Position numbers and translations under genes: made by a program | Part shown: positions 8,969 to 18,900 of the stretch, piece after piece | Layout: each line of letters opens with the position of its first letter | Numbering within the stretch: the stretch's first letter is position 1 | Source: Parabacteroides distasonis ATCC 8503 | GTDB lineage: Bacteria > Bacteroidota > Bacteroidia > Bacteroidales > Tannerellaceae | Assembly (NCBI RefSeq): GCF_000012845.1 | Contig: NC_009615.1 | Span: 457,501-521,500, forward strand | DNA: 64,000 bases | Reading direction: 5' to 3' | The notes under the pieces: generated by a model | Told to the model about the DNA's origin: nothing | Database searches by the model: none | The model's input: only the letters and a program-made list of their open reading frames with translations

Positions 8969-9071
8969 CACGTATATACGTATAAGCCCGCACGTATATA
9001 CGTGTAGGCCTATGCGTATACTGGTGTGGCCCTACGCCTATATACGTGTAGCCCGATGCCTATAGTGGTGC
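8968..9071 (+). repeat. Five degenerate 22-24 bp tandem repeats with dyad symmetry
   Basis: Directly after the receptor stop codon, five copies of an ACGTATATACGTGTAGCCC-like unit follow one another (starting near 8968, 8991, 9015, 9037 and 9059; the last is partial). The second unit begins with a perfect 14-bp palindrome CACGTATATACGTG (8991-9004). The copies have diverged by point changes. It resembles in design, not sequence, the array at 19662-19755. Confidence 0.7.
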
Positions 9072-9130
9072 TTTTCTTTTGGTAGATATGAATGGATAAT
9101 TAGAATTGTTAATATTAAAAATGATTGATT

Positions 9131-9481
9131 ATGAAACGATTAATTATGTTGCTGTTTTGTGCTGTATGTACGGTATCGATGACATTCGCCCAAGACGCGA
9201 AAAAGAAGAAGGACTCTGTGACATTCTTTATCGAAGCGATGGATTGTGATCACTGTATCAAGAAGATCGAGAAAAATATCGCTTTCGAGAAAGGAGTGAC
9301 CGACTTGAAATGTGATCTGAGTACCCGTACGGCCATTGTGACTTACAAGACGGATAAGACTTCGAAGACCCGCTTGGCCGCGGCATTCAAAAAGATCGGT
9401 ATGGAAGCGGTTCCGGTAGATAATGGCGCCGGTTGTCCGGTACCTCCGGCGAAAAAAAGTGAGCATACTCACGCTCATTAA
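9131..9481 (+). CDS. Exported heavy-metal-associated (HMA) domain protein
   Basis: 116-residue periplasmic protein with a signal peptide (MKRLIMLLFCAVCTVSMTFAQ) and one HMA fold of about 65 residues. The metal-binding loop is AMDCDHCIKK with Cys39 and Cys42, matching the CxxC of copper chaperones and MerP. The C-terminus is His/Cys-bearing (CPVPPAKK, then SEHTHAH), a further possible metal site. ATG 9131 gives a normal signal; the TTG at 9125 only adds two residues. Third member of the metal cassette; it may carry a metal ion in the periplasm after receptor uptake or for detoxification. Confidence 0.88.
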   Translation: MKRLIMLLFCAVCTVSMTFAQDAKKKKDSVTFFIEAMDCDHCIKKIEKNIAFEKGVTDLKCDLSTRTAIVTYKTDKTSKTRLAAAFKKIGMEAVPVDNGAGCPVPPAKKSEHTHAH

Positions 9482-9504
9482 CATGGAAATTCATAAGAAC
9501 ATCT

Positions 9505-9512
9505 TATCTTTG
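9505..9512 (+). promoter_or_regulatory. -7 promoter box, probable sigma-factor promoter
   Basis: TATCTTTG matches TAnnTTTG. No clear TTG lies at the right distance upstream, so this is a half-match. It would start a transcript of about 130 nt leader reading into the ECF sigma gene, through the hairpin at 9526-9549. Confidence 0.35.
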
Positions 9513-9525
9513 CAGATGTTCCGTG

Positions 9526-9549
9526 AGGGCGGGCCGGAGTGTCCGCCCT
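9526..9549 (+). terminator. GC-rich stem-loop after the HMA gene
   Basis: AGGGCGG (9526-9532) pairs perfectly with CCGCCCT (9543-9549) around a 10-nt loop, then an AT-rich stretch with ATTTTTC about 13 nt later. Probable terminator or processing hairpin of the metal cassette. Confidence 0.5.
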
Positions 9550-9649
9550 GTTTATGAAATAATTTTTCTACGGAATGCAGCGTTTGTTTAATTATTTACA
9601 TCCTAATATTGTACAGTCTCCAGAAGGGAGACGTTCAAGGCACGACTGA

Positions 9650-10177
9650 ATGAATGAGCTACAACTGATAGAGGGTTGTCGGAAGGGGGAGAGACGAGCT
9701 CAAAAAGAGCTTTATGATGCATATTCCCGAAAAATGATGGGAGTTTGCCTTCGTTATGTGAACGACAGGGAAACGGCTCGTGATTTGTTGCAGGATGGCT
9801 TCGTGAAAATCTTTACCAGTATGGATTCCTATACAGGGAGTGGTTCATTTGAGGGGTGGATGCGGAAGATCTTTGTTAATTGTGCGTTGGAATATCTGCG
9901 AAAGTCGGATGTGTTGCGTGAAGCGACCGATCTTGACAATACGGCGGAACTGATTCAACCCGATAGTTCGGCTATCTCGGACATGTCGGCGGCTGAGTTG
10001 ATGAATCTAGTGAAGGAGTTGCCGGTTGGCTTCCGTACCGTATTCAATATGTTCGCGATAGAGGGATATTCTCATAAGGAGATCAGTGAGATGTTGAACA
10101 TAACAGAGAGTACTTCCCGTTCACAATATACCCGTGCCAAGCAGTTATTACAACGTAGAATTAACGCATTGTATTGA
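9650..10177 (+). CDS. ECF-type RNA polymerase sigma factor
   Basis: 175-residue sigma-70 family factor with region 2 (about residues 15-85; RETARDLLQDGFVKIF) and region 4 (about 115-172; LPVGFRTVFNMFAIEGYSHKEISEML helix-turn-helix), lacking regions 1.1 and 3, as in ECF factors. It directs polymerase to a small regulon, usually envelope-related. The next gene starts 6 nt downstream and has the position and topology of an anti-sigma partner, so the two are likely co-regulated. The regulon is not visible, but the three lipoproteins downstream are candidates. Confidence 0.92.
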   Translation: MNELQLIEGCRKGERRAQKELYDAYSRKMMGVCLRYVNDRETARDLLQDGFVKIFTSMDSYTGSGSFEGWMRKIFVNCALEYLRKSDVLREATDLDNTAELIQPDSSAISDMSAAELMNLVKELPVGFRTVFNMFAIEGYSHKEISEMLNITESTSRSQYTRAKQLLQRRINALY

Positions 10178-10183
10178 GATAAG

Positions 10184-11452
10184 ATGAGTAAAAAGGAAAG
10201 AGATATATGGGATGATGCGATCCGGTCGAAGCTAGAGGATTTCGAGATGGATACGCTACCCGGCGACTGGGAGGCTATAGCCGATCGATTGCCCGGAAAG
10301 GCTCCGGTTCCTTTGCGTCGTACGCTTCGCTACTGGGTTGCCGCCGCCGTGATCTCCTTATTGGTCGTATCGGGTGGTATCTATTTATATGACAGGGAGA
10401 TGGAAGATCTACCTATAGCCCAAGAAATACAGTCTTCACAAGAGTCGACATCCGTGGATACCCCGGTTGTTCCGATAGAGAAAACGATGGAGCAAGCGCC
10501 CGTATTAGCGACTATTCCTGCTGCTGCGGTCGTGAAGGCAAAAGCGGCATCTGGAGCGGTTAAAGTGGGAGCTAAGGCTAGGATGGCAGCGTTCCGGCAA
10601 AATGTAGAGAGTGCAGAGGATCGGCCTATTTCTGAGTCGGAGGTAATGTCTGCTGATAGATCGGCGAATGAGAAAAATACCGTTGAACCGGAGGTTGAAA
10701 GGAATAATGATGAGATAGTTGTTCTCAAGAATGATGTACTTGTCGCGGATGCTACTCCTGTTACTAAAAAGAAGCCAGAGAAGACCGCGTCTCGGAAATG
10801 GGGGTTCGGTATGGGAGGTGGAGGTCTTTCCATGGGCGCTGATAATCTGGTCCCTCAGTATGTGACGAATAGCAGTGTGCTTAAGAGCGAGAATCTGATG
10901 AGCTTAAATTCGTTCGATGCGGAGAAGAAAGATCCTGCTAAGACGGATATTCATCATAAGACGCCTATTGGGGTGGGTATCTCAATTAGTCGTTATTTGA
11001 ATAATCGTTTTTCTTTGCAGACTGGATTAACTTATTCTTACTTAAGATCGGAGTGGAGTACGAATAATACGTACCATATAGAGAATGATCAGCGATTGCA
11101 TTTTATAGGAATTCCATTATCATTGACTTATAAGATCGCGGAATGGAATCGTTTTATGTTTTACGCCTCAGCCGGAGGTATGGCGGAAATGAATGTCGCT
11201 GGCAAACGTAGAATGAAATTATTCTCGGATGAGGTAGAGATCGCAAAGCAAAGTGAACATATTCGAATGAAAGAATGGCTATGGTCTGTAAATGCCCGTG
11301 CCGGCGTAAGTTATCCGATTATCCGTTTCGTAAGCGCTTTCGCAGAGGTGGGAGCCAGCTATTATTTTGATAATGGTAGCGAGATCGAAACCATCCATTC
11401 GGAGAAGCCGTTTAACATGAGCCTTCAGTTCGGATTTCGTTTTGGTTTTTAA
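10184..11452 (+). CDS. Membrane-anchored protein with beta-barrel-like C-terminus, anti-sigma position
   Basis: 422 residues. The N-terminal 45 residues are cytoplasmic (EKERDIWDDAIRSKLEDF-like start with GDWEAIADRL), followed by one membrane helix (about 48-65, WVAAAVISLLVVSGGIYLY), a long Ala/Glu-rich linker, and a C-terminal outer-membrane-barrel-like domain (about 210-422, ending in FGFRFGF). This cytoplasm-helix-barrel layout is common next to ECF sigma genes in Bacteroidota. A role in holding the upstream sigma factor is inferred from position; no classic zinc anti-sigma motif is visible. Confidence 0.7.
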   Translation: MSKKERDIWDDAIRSKLEDFEMDTLPGDWEAIADRLPGKAPVPLRRTLRYWVAAAVISLLVVSGGIYLYDREMEDLPIAQEIQSSQESTSVDTPVVPIEKTMEQAPVLATIPAAAVVKAKAASGAVKVGAKARMAAFRQNVESAEDRPISESEVMSADRSANEKNTVEPEVERNNDEIVVLKNDVLVADATPVTKKKPEKTASRKWGFGMGGGGLSMGADNLVPQYVTNSSVLKSENLMSLNSFDAEKKDPAKTDIHHKTPIGVGISISRYLNNRFSLQTGLTYSYLRSEWSTNNTYHIENDQRLHFIGIPLSLTYKIAEWNRFMFYASAGGMAEMNVAGKRRMKLFSDEVEIAKQSEHIRMKEWLWSVNARAGVSYPIIRFVSAFAEVGASYYFDNGSEIETIHSEKPFNMSLQFGFRFGF

Positions 11453-11507
11453 TACTCGATAGATTAACAGTGTAAATACAAATACTTAAAAATAGAAAAA
11501 TTGAATT

Positions 11508-12281
11508 ATGAAAGCATTTAAATTAATTGGAGCAGCGGTGGCTGCGTCATTATTGTTGTTGACCTCTTGTCTTGGAGAATCGAATAATACGGTGACTCGT
11601 GCCGGCTTTGGTGTCGCAGGTCTTTCTGAAAAGACATATAAAACGGTACTGAATACAAATATGGGAGCATTATACTCTCCGTCTTTATCGGCACAAGTAG
11701 TTGACGGAGCTTGTTACTTGATCAACTATGAATTAGACCTAAATTCTCCGGAGAATGCGAATGCGGCGACAAATGGTTATTTAACAGCGACAATCTCTGT
11801 GGCAGATGAGATAACAAAAGGACAGCCAGTCTTTTATAATGTGCCAGATTCGGCCAGCTTACTTCAGAATGAGATACCTGTAAAAAACCTATTTAGCAAT
11901 GGCGACTATGGGGTGTATGTAGACGGTTATTTATTCTTCTTTATAACAATGGATATGTTTAAGGATCAGAAAAATTCTTATACTTTATATTGGGATCGTT
12001 CAAAGGAGCCTACTATGGTGGATAATGTCCCGACATATGACTTGTTCTTGCGTGTCGCTAAAGTAGCGGACGGAACAGGTTCTGCGGCATCATCTATAGG
12101 AGAAGTCCGTGCGTTTAATGTTAAGTCTGTATTGGAGTCTGTGAATAGCGCTGAGGCTAATAAAGATTCAAAGTCTTTTAATCTTAAGGTCAATTATCTA
12201 AATACGATTAATGAAAAAGATAGTACGGATTTGAAATGGGCTTCTTATACCGTTCTATTCCAAGTCGTGAAAAACTCATAA
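11508..12281 (+). CDS. NigD-like lipoprotein 1
   Basis: 257 residues, lipoprotein signal with LLTSC (Cys at about position 21). The shared pattern of this tandem trio is a short N-terminal OB-like segment followed by a beta-rich domain: an ACYLINYELDLNSPENAN strand, YTLYWDRSKEPT, then LFLRVAK and a final NYLNTINEKDSTDLKW. NigD-like proteins are surface or periplasmic lipoproteins of Bacteroidota with no firm function. It follows the barrel protein by 55 nt and is closed by the terminator at 12302-12344. Confidence 0.75.
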   Translation: MKAFKLIGAAVAASLLLLTSCLGESNNTVTRAGFGVAGLSEKTYKTVLNTNMGALYSPSLSAQVVDGACYLINYELDLNSPENANAATNGYLTATISVADEITKGQPVFYNVPDSASLLQNEIPVKNLFSNGDYGVYVDGYLFFFITMDMFKDQKNSYTLYWDRSKEPTMVDNVPTYDLFLRVAKVADGTGSAASSIGEVRAFNVKSVLESVNSAEANKDSKSFNLKVNYLNTINEKDSTDLKWASYTVLFQVVKNS

Positions 12282-12301
12282 AGAAATTAGTATAGAAGTT
12301 G

Positions 12302-12344
12302 AGGGCGTACCGATAAGAAGATTATCGATACGCCCTATTTTTTT
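12302..12344 (+). terminator. Rho-independent terminator after NigD-like 1
   Basis: AGGGCGTA and CGATAA (12302-12315) pair with TTATCG and TACGCCCT (12322-12336), with one C/A mismatch and a GAAGA loop, followed by ATTTTTTT. A strong terminator for the sigma-barrel-NigD transcript. Confidence 0.85.
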
Positions 12345-12376
12345 GCCGTTTTTTTTATGTATATGGGTAAAGATCG

Positions 12377-12384
12377 TATCTTTG
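12377..12384 (+). promoter_or_regulatory. -7 promoter box before NigD-like 2
   Basis: TATCTTTG, 26 nt before the ATG at 12410 and just after a terminator, fits TAnnTTTG. No TTG is seen at -33 spacing. It would drive the second and third lipoprotein genes separately from the first. Confidence 0.5.
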
Positions 12385-12409
12385 CGTACTTTAAGAGGAG
12401 TATTGTGAA

Positions 12410-13171
12410 ATGAGATACAAGAATTTAATAGGTTTTGTCTGGGTGGCGGTTTTCATGAGTCTGTTTACTTCTTGCCTAAAAGACATAAATAACGTCTATA
12501 ATCCGGGAACGACCGCCGCTGTGGTTCGTCAACATGGAGATAGCGCGTTGATGATGGCTAATACCCGGTTCGGTTGGATCTATTCGACGAAGCTGAGCTC
12601 ATACTCAGAGGGTAAATGCTTGTTAGTGAGCTTTGATTATGATCCTAGCTTACCGGAAAATACGAATGCGGAACAAAAAGGGTATTATACGGTGACGATA
12701 CAAGGGGAAACCGCTGTTAACCAGCAAAACGCTGAGAGCCCTCTTACGGATACGCATAAATTATTGACTAATGAGCAACCGGTACTTGCGGTCAACCCCA
12801 ATGATTCTGTTTTATACATCAAATTAGAAGACTATTTATTTCTGCCCTCTGCTTGTTGGACGACAAAAGATCGGACTTTAAATTGGCAATTGACTTACGA
12901 TCCGGCTCAGGAAGCTGTTGTGGAAAATCGGAAATCAATTTATTCCTTATATTTACGGGCTGCCGCTACGACCGGAAAGCCGGAGGATAAGGCAGAGGAG
13001 GCTATCGCGGTTATCAATGCCTTTAATCTGGCGAATTTTATCAAGGATATGCGAGAACAAGGTGGACGCGACGCGGATATGTATGTTCGGATTCATTATA
13101 TCGATCAAATTAATCCGAAAGATAGTACCCAGTTTACATGGGGAGTAACGGATCCTTTACTTATAAACTAA
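12410..13171 (+). CDS. NigD-like lipoprotein 2
   Basis: 253 residues; lipoprotein signal with TSC at about 22 (VFMSLFTSCL). Same layout as its neighbours: SFDYDPSLPENTNAEQKG aligns with the NYELDLNSPENANAATNG segment of copy 1, then a WQLTYDPAQE strand, YSLYLRAAA and an end motif HYIDQINPKDSTQFTWG. The conserved near-C-terminal N-x-K-D-S/T-T pattern identifies the trio as one family. Its own promoter box lies at 12377. Five bases separate it from copy 3. Function unknown. Confidence 0.75.
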   Translation: MRYKNLIGFVWVAVFMSLFTSCLKDINNVYNPGTTAAVVRQHGDSALMMANTRFGWIYSTKLSSYSEGKCLLVSFDYDPSLPENTNAEQKGYYTVTIQGETAVNQQNAESPLTDTHKLLTNEQPVLAVNPNDSVLYIKLEDYLFLPSACWTTKDRTLNWQLTYDPAQEAVVENRKSIYSLYLRAAATTGKPEDKAEEAIAVINAFNLANFIKDMREQGGRDADMYVRIHYIDQINPKDSTQFTWGVTDPLLIN

Positions 13172-13176
13172 AGAAG

Positions 13177-13926
13177 ATGAGAAAGCGAATTTTATACGGC
13201 TTATTTTTATCCTTGTTTTTCTTAATGACCTCTTGTATGGGGGATGGAAGTAACTCCATCAATTATCATCGGGTAGGAGTGATACGTGAGAATCCTATGC
13301 GATGTATCTATACGGCGGATGATCAAGGGAATATATTTATCGTCTCTTCCTCTGAGTTTGAGAATCGGACGGATTTGAAAGATGGCGATTGCTGTGTGGT
13401 TGATTTCAAGACGAATTTTAGCGAGGAATTGGGCAATGGTGTTTACAACGCTGAGATTTATAAGTATGATTCGGTCGCTGTATGGCCTTTGCATGAGACA
13501 TTGACTGATACTACGGTTGTATTGGACAAGGAGCGTCTGGTTACGCTGGACTTTAAGAAAAGTATTTATTTGGAAGGACGTTTCTTCTTGCAAACCCAAC
13601 ATGTAAATCATCAGGTAGACCAAAAGGATATTTTCAATTTATCCTATAACCCTGATCAGGAGGTGGAAGAAGACAGCACCGGACAACGGGTCTATAACCT
13701 ATACCTTCGGGTAACCCAAGAGGGGGGTACCGGCGATTCCACTAAATGGATCAATACGACCGCTTTTACAATCGATAAGTTTTTGGACCAAGCCAAAGCG
13801 ATAGAGAGTAGTGAGGGGCAAAATGTGATAAATTTTAAAATAAATTATGCCGAACGCTATAATGCGGATACAACCGCATGTGTTTGGGGGGCTACCGACG
13901 TATTTACGTTGCGTTTTACGAATTAA
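13177..13926 (+). CDS. NigD-like lipoprotein 3
   Basis: 249 residues; lipoprotein signal MRKRILYGLFLSLFFLMTSC. Shares with copies 1 and 2 the acidic beta-rich layout, FNLSYNPDQE, YNLYLRVTQ and an end segment INYAERYNADTTACVWGATD. ATG 13177 follows an AAGAAG purine run; the upstream in-frame start at 13138 lies inside copy 2 and is rejected. Sequence identity to the other two looks low, so the duplications are old or the three bind different partners. Confidence 0.72.
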   Translation: MRKRILYGLFLSLFFLMTSCMGDGSNSINYHRVGVIRENPMRCIYTADDQGNIFIVSSSEFENRTDLKDGDCCVVDFKTNFSEELGNGVYNAEIYKYDSVAVWPLHETLTDTTVVLDKERLVTLDFKKSIYLEGRFFLQTQHVNHQVDQKDIFNLSYNPDQEVEEDSTGQRVYNLYLRVTQEGGTGDSTKWINTTAFTIDKFLDQAKAIESSEGQNVINFKINYAERYNADTTACVWGATDVFTLRFTN

Positions 13927-13939
13927 ATATATACTTTTG
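13909..13939 (+). promoter_or_regulatory. Promoter of the Yip1-smpB-metH operon
   Basis: TTG (13909-13911), 20 nt spacer, TACTTTTG (13932-13939) matches the Bacteroidota consensus. The start codon of the membrane-protein gene follows at 13960. The -33 box overlaps the end of the preceding gene. Confidence 0.6.
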
Positions 13940-13959
13940 CTATTTAAAAGTAAACAGAG

Positions 13960-14526
13960 ATGTATAAGGAGATATTTAGGTGGGTAATCGCTATCATCTC
14001 ACAGCCAGCGAAGGCGTGGGTCTTGTTAGCGAAAAAAGGAGAGAAGCAGGAGGAGTTCTTATCCCGATTCGTGTATCCTTTGATCGGCTTCGTTACCGTC
14101 GCGGCTTTTCTGGGCGTATTGTTTACGCGGAAGGAGTTTGATTTAGAGCTGGCCTTGAAGTCATCTATCCGGACATTGGTGTCCTCGTTCGGTGGTTTTT
14201 ACCTCGGGGCTTATCTGATGAACGAGATATGGCAAGGTATATTTAAACGGGAGAAGGATTTGAAACTGTGGTTGCGCTTCGTCGGGTATTCCTCATCGTT
14301 GATGTTCGCTTTGAATATCGTATTGATGTTGCTTCCCGAGTTTTTCTTCTTGCGGATATTTATCCTTTATACATTCTATATTGTTTGGGAAGGCGCTGGT
14401 CCGTATATGGGAGTCGAGGAGAAGATCCGTCTGAAGTTCGTAGGATTTACAACCGCCATTATATTACTGACTCCGGCAGTTATCGAGATTTTGTTATCGA
14501 TGCTGATGCCCGGTTTGAGTTTTTGA
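13960..14526 (+). CDS. Yip1-like integral membrane protein
   Basis: 188 residues with five or so membrane helices (about 35-55, 70-90, 105-125, 128-145, 155-180). The opening KEIFRWVIAIISQPAKAW and the spacing of helices resemble the bacterial YIP1 domain family, whose role is unknown. First gene of the operon with smpB; 14 nt to smpB. Resemblance is by eye and moderate. Confidence 0.6.
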   Translation: MYKEIFRWVIAIISQPAKAWVLLAKKGEKQEEFLSRFVYPLIGFVTVAAFLGVLFTRKEFDLELALKSSIRTLVSSFGGFYLGAYLMNEIWQGIFKREKDLKLWLRFVGYSSSLMFALNIVLMLLPEFFFLRIFILYTFYIVWEGAGPYMGVEEKIRLKFVGFTTAIILLTPAVIEILLSMLMPGLSF

Positions 14527-14540
14527 CAGAATAACACAAG

Positions 14541-15002
14541 ATGAAAGAGAAGATTAGTAATAACATACAGATAAAGAATAAGCGGGCGACGTTCGACTAC
14601 GAGTTGCTCGACACTTTTACGGCCGGGATCGTACTGACCGGAACGGAGATTAAATCGATCCGTTTAGGGAAGGCGAGTTTGGTAGATACGTTTTGTATCG
14701 TGGAAAAAGGGGAACTGTGGGTGAAGAATATGTACATCGCCGAATATTTTTACGGTACGTACAATAATCACAACGCACGGCGGGACCGGAAATTACTTCT
14801 TACCAAAAAGGAATTACGAAAGATCGAGGGCGCCGTTCGTGCCAGTGGTTTTACGATCGTTCCCACTCGTTTGTTTATCAATGAGAAAGGATTGGCGAAA
14901 GTAGTCGTTGCGATCGCACGAGGTAAAAAGGAATATGATAAGCGAGACTCCATCCGGGAACGTGACGACCGACGGGAGATGGATCGGGCTTTCAAACGAT
15001 AA
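14541..15002 (+). CDS. smpB: SsrA-binding protein SmpB
   Basis: Binds tmRNA and brings it to stalled ribosomes for trans-translation. 153 residues, normal length. Family signatures: [27 protein letters not shown] at 13-39 region, the conserved beta-barrel, [11 protein letters not shown], and the basic C-terminal tail [29 protein letters not shown] that folds into the decoding site. Located 14 nt after the membrane protein and 6 nt before the gate protein. Confidence 0.97.
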   Translation: MKEKISNNIQIKNKRATFDYELLDTFTAGIVLTGTEIKSIRLGKASLVDTFCIVEKGELWVKNMYIAEYFYGTYNNHNARRDRKLLLTKKELRKIEGAVRASGFTIVPTRLFINEKGLAKVVVAIARGKKEYDKRDSIRERDDRREMDRAFKR

Positions 15003-15008
15003 GTCGAG

Positions 15009-15968
15009 ATGGAGACAGGGCAAGGCGTGATCGGTAGGGTTTGGGGATGTATCCTGAAAGCTCTGCCTAAAGCAGGCAAGACGTGTTTATGGCTGCTAAA
15101 GATTATTTTGCCTATTTCTTTATTGGTCCGTATATTGCAATATTCCGGAATATTAGGTCAGATCTCGGATTGGTTAGTGCCCGTGTTCTCGTTGGTGGGT
15201 CTGCCGGGGGAGACAGCCATTGTTTTTATAACCAGTATATTCTCCCCATTATATGCCCCGATCGCTTTGATCACCTCGATGTCTTTAGGAGTCCGTGAAG
15301 CTACGATATTAGCATTGATGTGCCTTACTTCCCATAATCTGATGGTAGAATCCTCCGTACAGGCAAAGACCGGGTCTTCTTTCTGGGAGATGACGCTGCT
15401 CCGTTTGATCATGAGTTTCGTGATCGCCTTTTTTTTGAATTGGGTAATGCCCCATGAAGGATGGGGACAGGTCGGGATCGCTCAAAGCGCGGCTGTATGC
15501 GATAATTGGTTGGAAGTATTCGTACTTTGGTTTACCAGCTCGATGAAGGTGGTGATTTCTATTTTGATAATTGTTACGGCTTTAATGATCCTTCATTATA
15601 TATTGGAAGAGTTTAATCTGATGAAAGGATTGTCCTCGGTCTTTTCTCCACTGATGCGATTATTTGGCTTGCCTCAAGATGCCGCTTTTTTGTGGTTGGT
15701 AGGTAATGTGGTCGGACTGGCTTATGGCGGGGCTATTATGGTAGAGCAAATGGAGCAGAGGAAGTTGTCTTACGGTGACGGCAACTTGCTGAACCATCAT
15801 TTGGCCGTGTGCCATTCCCTGTTGGAAGATACGATCATCTTTGCCGCGATAGGGGTACCCGTTCTTTGGGTGGTGCCTACCCGTCTGTTTTTCGCCATCG
15901 CTGTGGTATGGATCCTCCGGGGATATAGTTATATGTACGCAAGAAAGGTAAAACATATTTATGAATAA
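15009..15968 (+). CDS. Nucleoside-recognition (gate) domain membrane protein
   Basis: 319 residues with about eight membrane helices, in two copies of the nucleoside-recognition/gate domain seen in spore maturation SpmA/SpmB and NupC-type proteins (about 40-150 and 190-300). Motifs include [16 protein letters not shown] and [22 protein letters not shown], the repeated G-L-P plus polar helix. The transported or sensed molecule is not known. It overlaps metH by 8 nt, so translation is likely coupled. Confidence 0.82.
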   Translation: METGQGVIGRVWGCILKALPKAGKTCLWLLKIILPISLLVRILQYSGILGQISDWLVPVFSLVGLPGETAIVFITSIFSPLYAPIALITSMSLGVREATILALMCLTSHNLMVESSVQAKTGSSFWEMTLLRLIMSFVIAFFLNWVMPHEGWGQVGIAQSAAVCDNWLEVFVLWFTSSMKVVISILIIVTALMILHYILEEFNLMKGLSSVFSPLMRLFGLPQDAAFLWLVGNVVGLAYGGAIMVEQMEQRKLSYGDGNLLNHHLAVCHSLLEDTIIFAAIGVPVLWVVPTRLFFAIAVVWILRGYSYMYARKVKHIYE

Positions 15969-18900
15969 GGAACGATTTCTGCGACTCTTGAATGAGCGCA
16001 TTTTGATCTTGGATGGTGGTATGGGTACCATGATCCAAAGTTTCAAACTAAACGAACAAGATTACCGAGGCGAACGTTTCGCCGATTTTCCGGGACAGTT
16101 GAAGGGGAACAATGATTTATTGTGTATCACCCGCCCGGATGTAATCCAGTCTATTCATCGTCAGTATTTGGATGCGGGAGCAGATATCTTCGCTACGAAT
16201 ACGTTTAACGCGAATGCTATTTCCATGGCAGATTATGCGATGGAGGCCTATGTACGTGAGATAAATCTGGCCGCCGGACGATTGTCGAGGGAAGTGGCGG
16301 ATACCTATATGGCAGAGCATCCGGATCGTACGATCTTCGTGGCCGGATCGATCGGTCCTACCAATAAGACAGCTTCCATGAGTCCGGATGTAAGCGATCC
16401 CGCTTATCGTGCCGTAACTTATAAAGATTTGTATAATGCCTACAAGGAGCAAGTCGAGGGACTTGTTGACGGCGGGGTGGATATCATCCTTTTCGAGACT
16501 ACTTTCGATACGTTGAACGTAAAAGCGGGATTGGAAGCGGCTGAGGTCGTGTTGAAAGAGAAAGAAAAAGACCTGCCGATTATGTTGTCTTTGACTTTAT
16601 CCGCGCAAGGTGGACGAACATTTTCCGGACAGACTTTATTGGCCTTCTTAGCTTCCATACAGCATACACATATTGTTTCGGTTGGCTTAAACTGCTCTTT
16701 CGGAGCGGCGGATATGAAGCCCTATTTACAAGAGTTGGCGAAGTATGCCCCCTATTATATCAGCGCTTATCCGAACGCCGGATTGCCGAATAGTTTTGGT
16801 ACCTATGACGAGACGCCGGATAAAATGGCCCAACATGTGAAGCCTTTTGTGGAAGAGGGATTAGTGAACATTATCGGAGGCTGTTGCGGAACGACTCCAG
16901 CGCATATCTCCCGGTATCCGGAGTTGGTGAAAGGAGCTAAACCGCATATCCCGGCTTTGAAACCGGATTGCCTGTGGCTGTCGGGCTTGGAACTGCTGGA
17001 GGTGAAACCGGAGAATAATTTCGTGAACGTGGGAGAGCGTTGTAATGTGGCCGGTTCTCGGAAATTCTTACGCTTGATAAAAGAAGGCAGTTATGAGGAA
17101 GCGTTGACGATCGCTCGTAAGCAAGTGGAGGATGGCGCCCAAGTGATCGATATCAATATGGACGATGGTATGTTGGATGCCGTGAAAGAAATGAAGACAT
17201 TCTTAAACTTGATCGCCTCCGAACCGGATATTGCCCGTGTACCCGTCATGATCGATTCTTCTAAATGGGAAGTGATCGAGGAAGGCTTGATGTGCGTGCA
17301 AGGAAAGAGCATCGTGAATTCCATCTCCTTGAAAGAAGGAGAGGAGGTCTTCCTTAAACATGCCGCCCGTATTAAGCAACTGGGTGCGGCTGCGGTCGTG
17401 ATGGCTTTCGACGAGAAGGGGCAGGCGGATACCTATGAAAGAAAGATTGAGATTTGTGAACGGGCCTATCGCCTATTGATCGAGAAGATCGATTTCAATC
17501 CCCAAGATATTATTTTTGACCCGAACGTATTGGCGATCGCTACCGGTATGGAGGAACATAATGGCTATGGTCTGGCGTTTATCCGTGCCGTTGAATGGAT
17601 CAAGAAGAACTTGCCGGGTGCGAAGGTGAGTGGTGGTGTAAGTAATTTATCTTTCTCTTTCCGGGGGAACAATCATGTACGCGAGGCTATGCATTCCGTA
17701 TTTCTATATCATGCGATCGGGAAGGGGATGGATATGGGTATCGTGAATCCGTCTACCTCCGTACTTTATGAGGATATAGAGCCGGAGTTCCGTACCTTGT
17801 TGGAAGACGTGATCTTGGCACGCCGTCCGGAAGCTGCCGAGGAATTAATTACTTATGCTCAAAATTTACATGTTCAAGCTTCCGGAGAAACTCCGGAGAA
17901 GCATGAGGCTTGGCGTGAGCTTTCATTGAAGGAGCGTTTGGAGCATGCCTTAATCAAAGGGATCGGAGACTATTTGGAGGATGATTTACAAGAAGCCTTG
18001 CGGACTTATTCGCATGCCGTGGATATAATTGACGGTCCGTTAATGAGCGGAATGAATAAGGTCGGCGAGTTATTCGGTGCCGGAAAGATGTTTCTCCCTC
18101 AAGTCGTGAAGACCGCACGTACGATGAAAAAGGCCGTGGCTATTTTACAACCGGCCATTGAATCTGAAAAGAAAGCTTCCGGCTCCGCGAAGGCCGGTAA
18201 AGTGATTTTCGCTACGGTAAAAGGGGATGTACATGATATCGGTAAGAATATCGTCTCTATCGTATTGTCTTGTAATAACTACGAGGTGATTGATTTAGGG
18301 GTAATGGTTCCCGCAGATGTGATCATAAAGAAAGCGATCGAGGAGAAACCGGATCTGGTTTGCTTATCCGGCCTGATAACCCCTTCTTTAGAAGAGATGG
18401 CGCATGTTGCGGACGAGATGCAGAAAGCGGGACTTACGATTCCTATGATGGTGGGTGGCGCTACGACCTCCAAATTGCATACGGCGGTGAAGATCGCTCC
18501 GCATTATGATTATCCGGTGATTCATGTGCTGGATGCCTCACAGAATCCGTTGATCGCCGCCAAACTATTGAATCCAGATACCCGTGACGCTTATATCAGG
18601 GAGTTGGAACAAGAACAAGAAGCCTTGCGTGCCTCTTTAGGGCAGAAGAAAGAGACCTTGGCTTCTCTTTCAGAGGCTCGTAAGCATCCGATAGAAATAG
18701 ATTGGACCGGGTATACACCGGTTGTTCCGGCCCGGATGGGGGTACATGTTATCCCTTATATCCCCTTGGAAGAAGTGATTCCTTATATCCACTGGACCTT
18801 CTTTTTTAGCGCATGGAAATTGAATGGCCGTTTCTCGGAAATCTCCCAGATACATGGTTGCGATTCTTGTCGTGCCTCTTGGTTGGCCGGATTCCCGGAA

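Noticed and set aside
8968..9071. CRISPR array
   Set aside because: Repeat units are directly adjacent with no unique spacers and no cas genes are nearby.
15700..15960. Cobalamin riboswitch upstream of metH
   Set aside because: The region is coding for the gate protein and shows no B12-box consensus.
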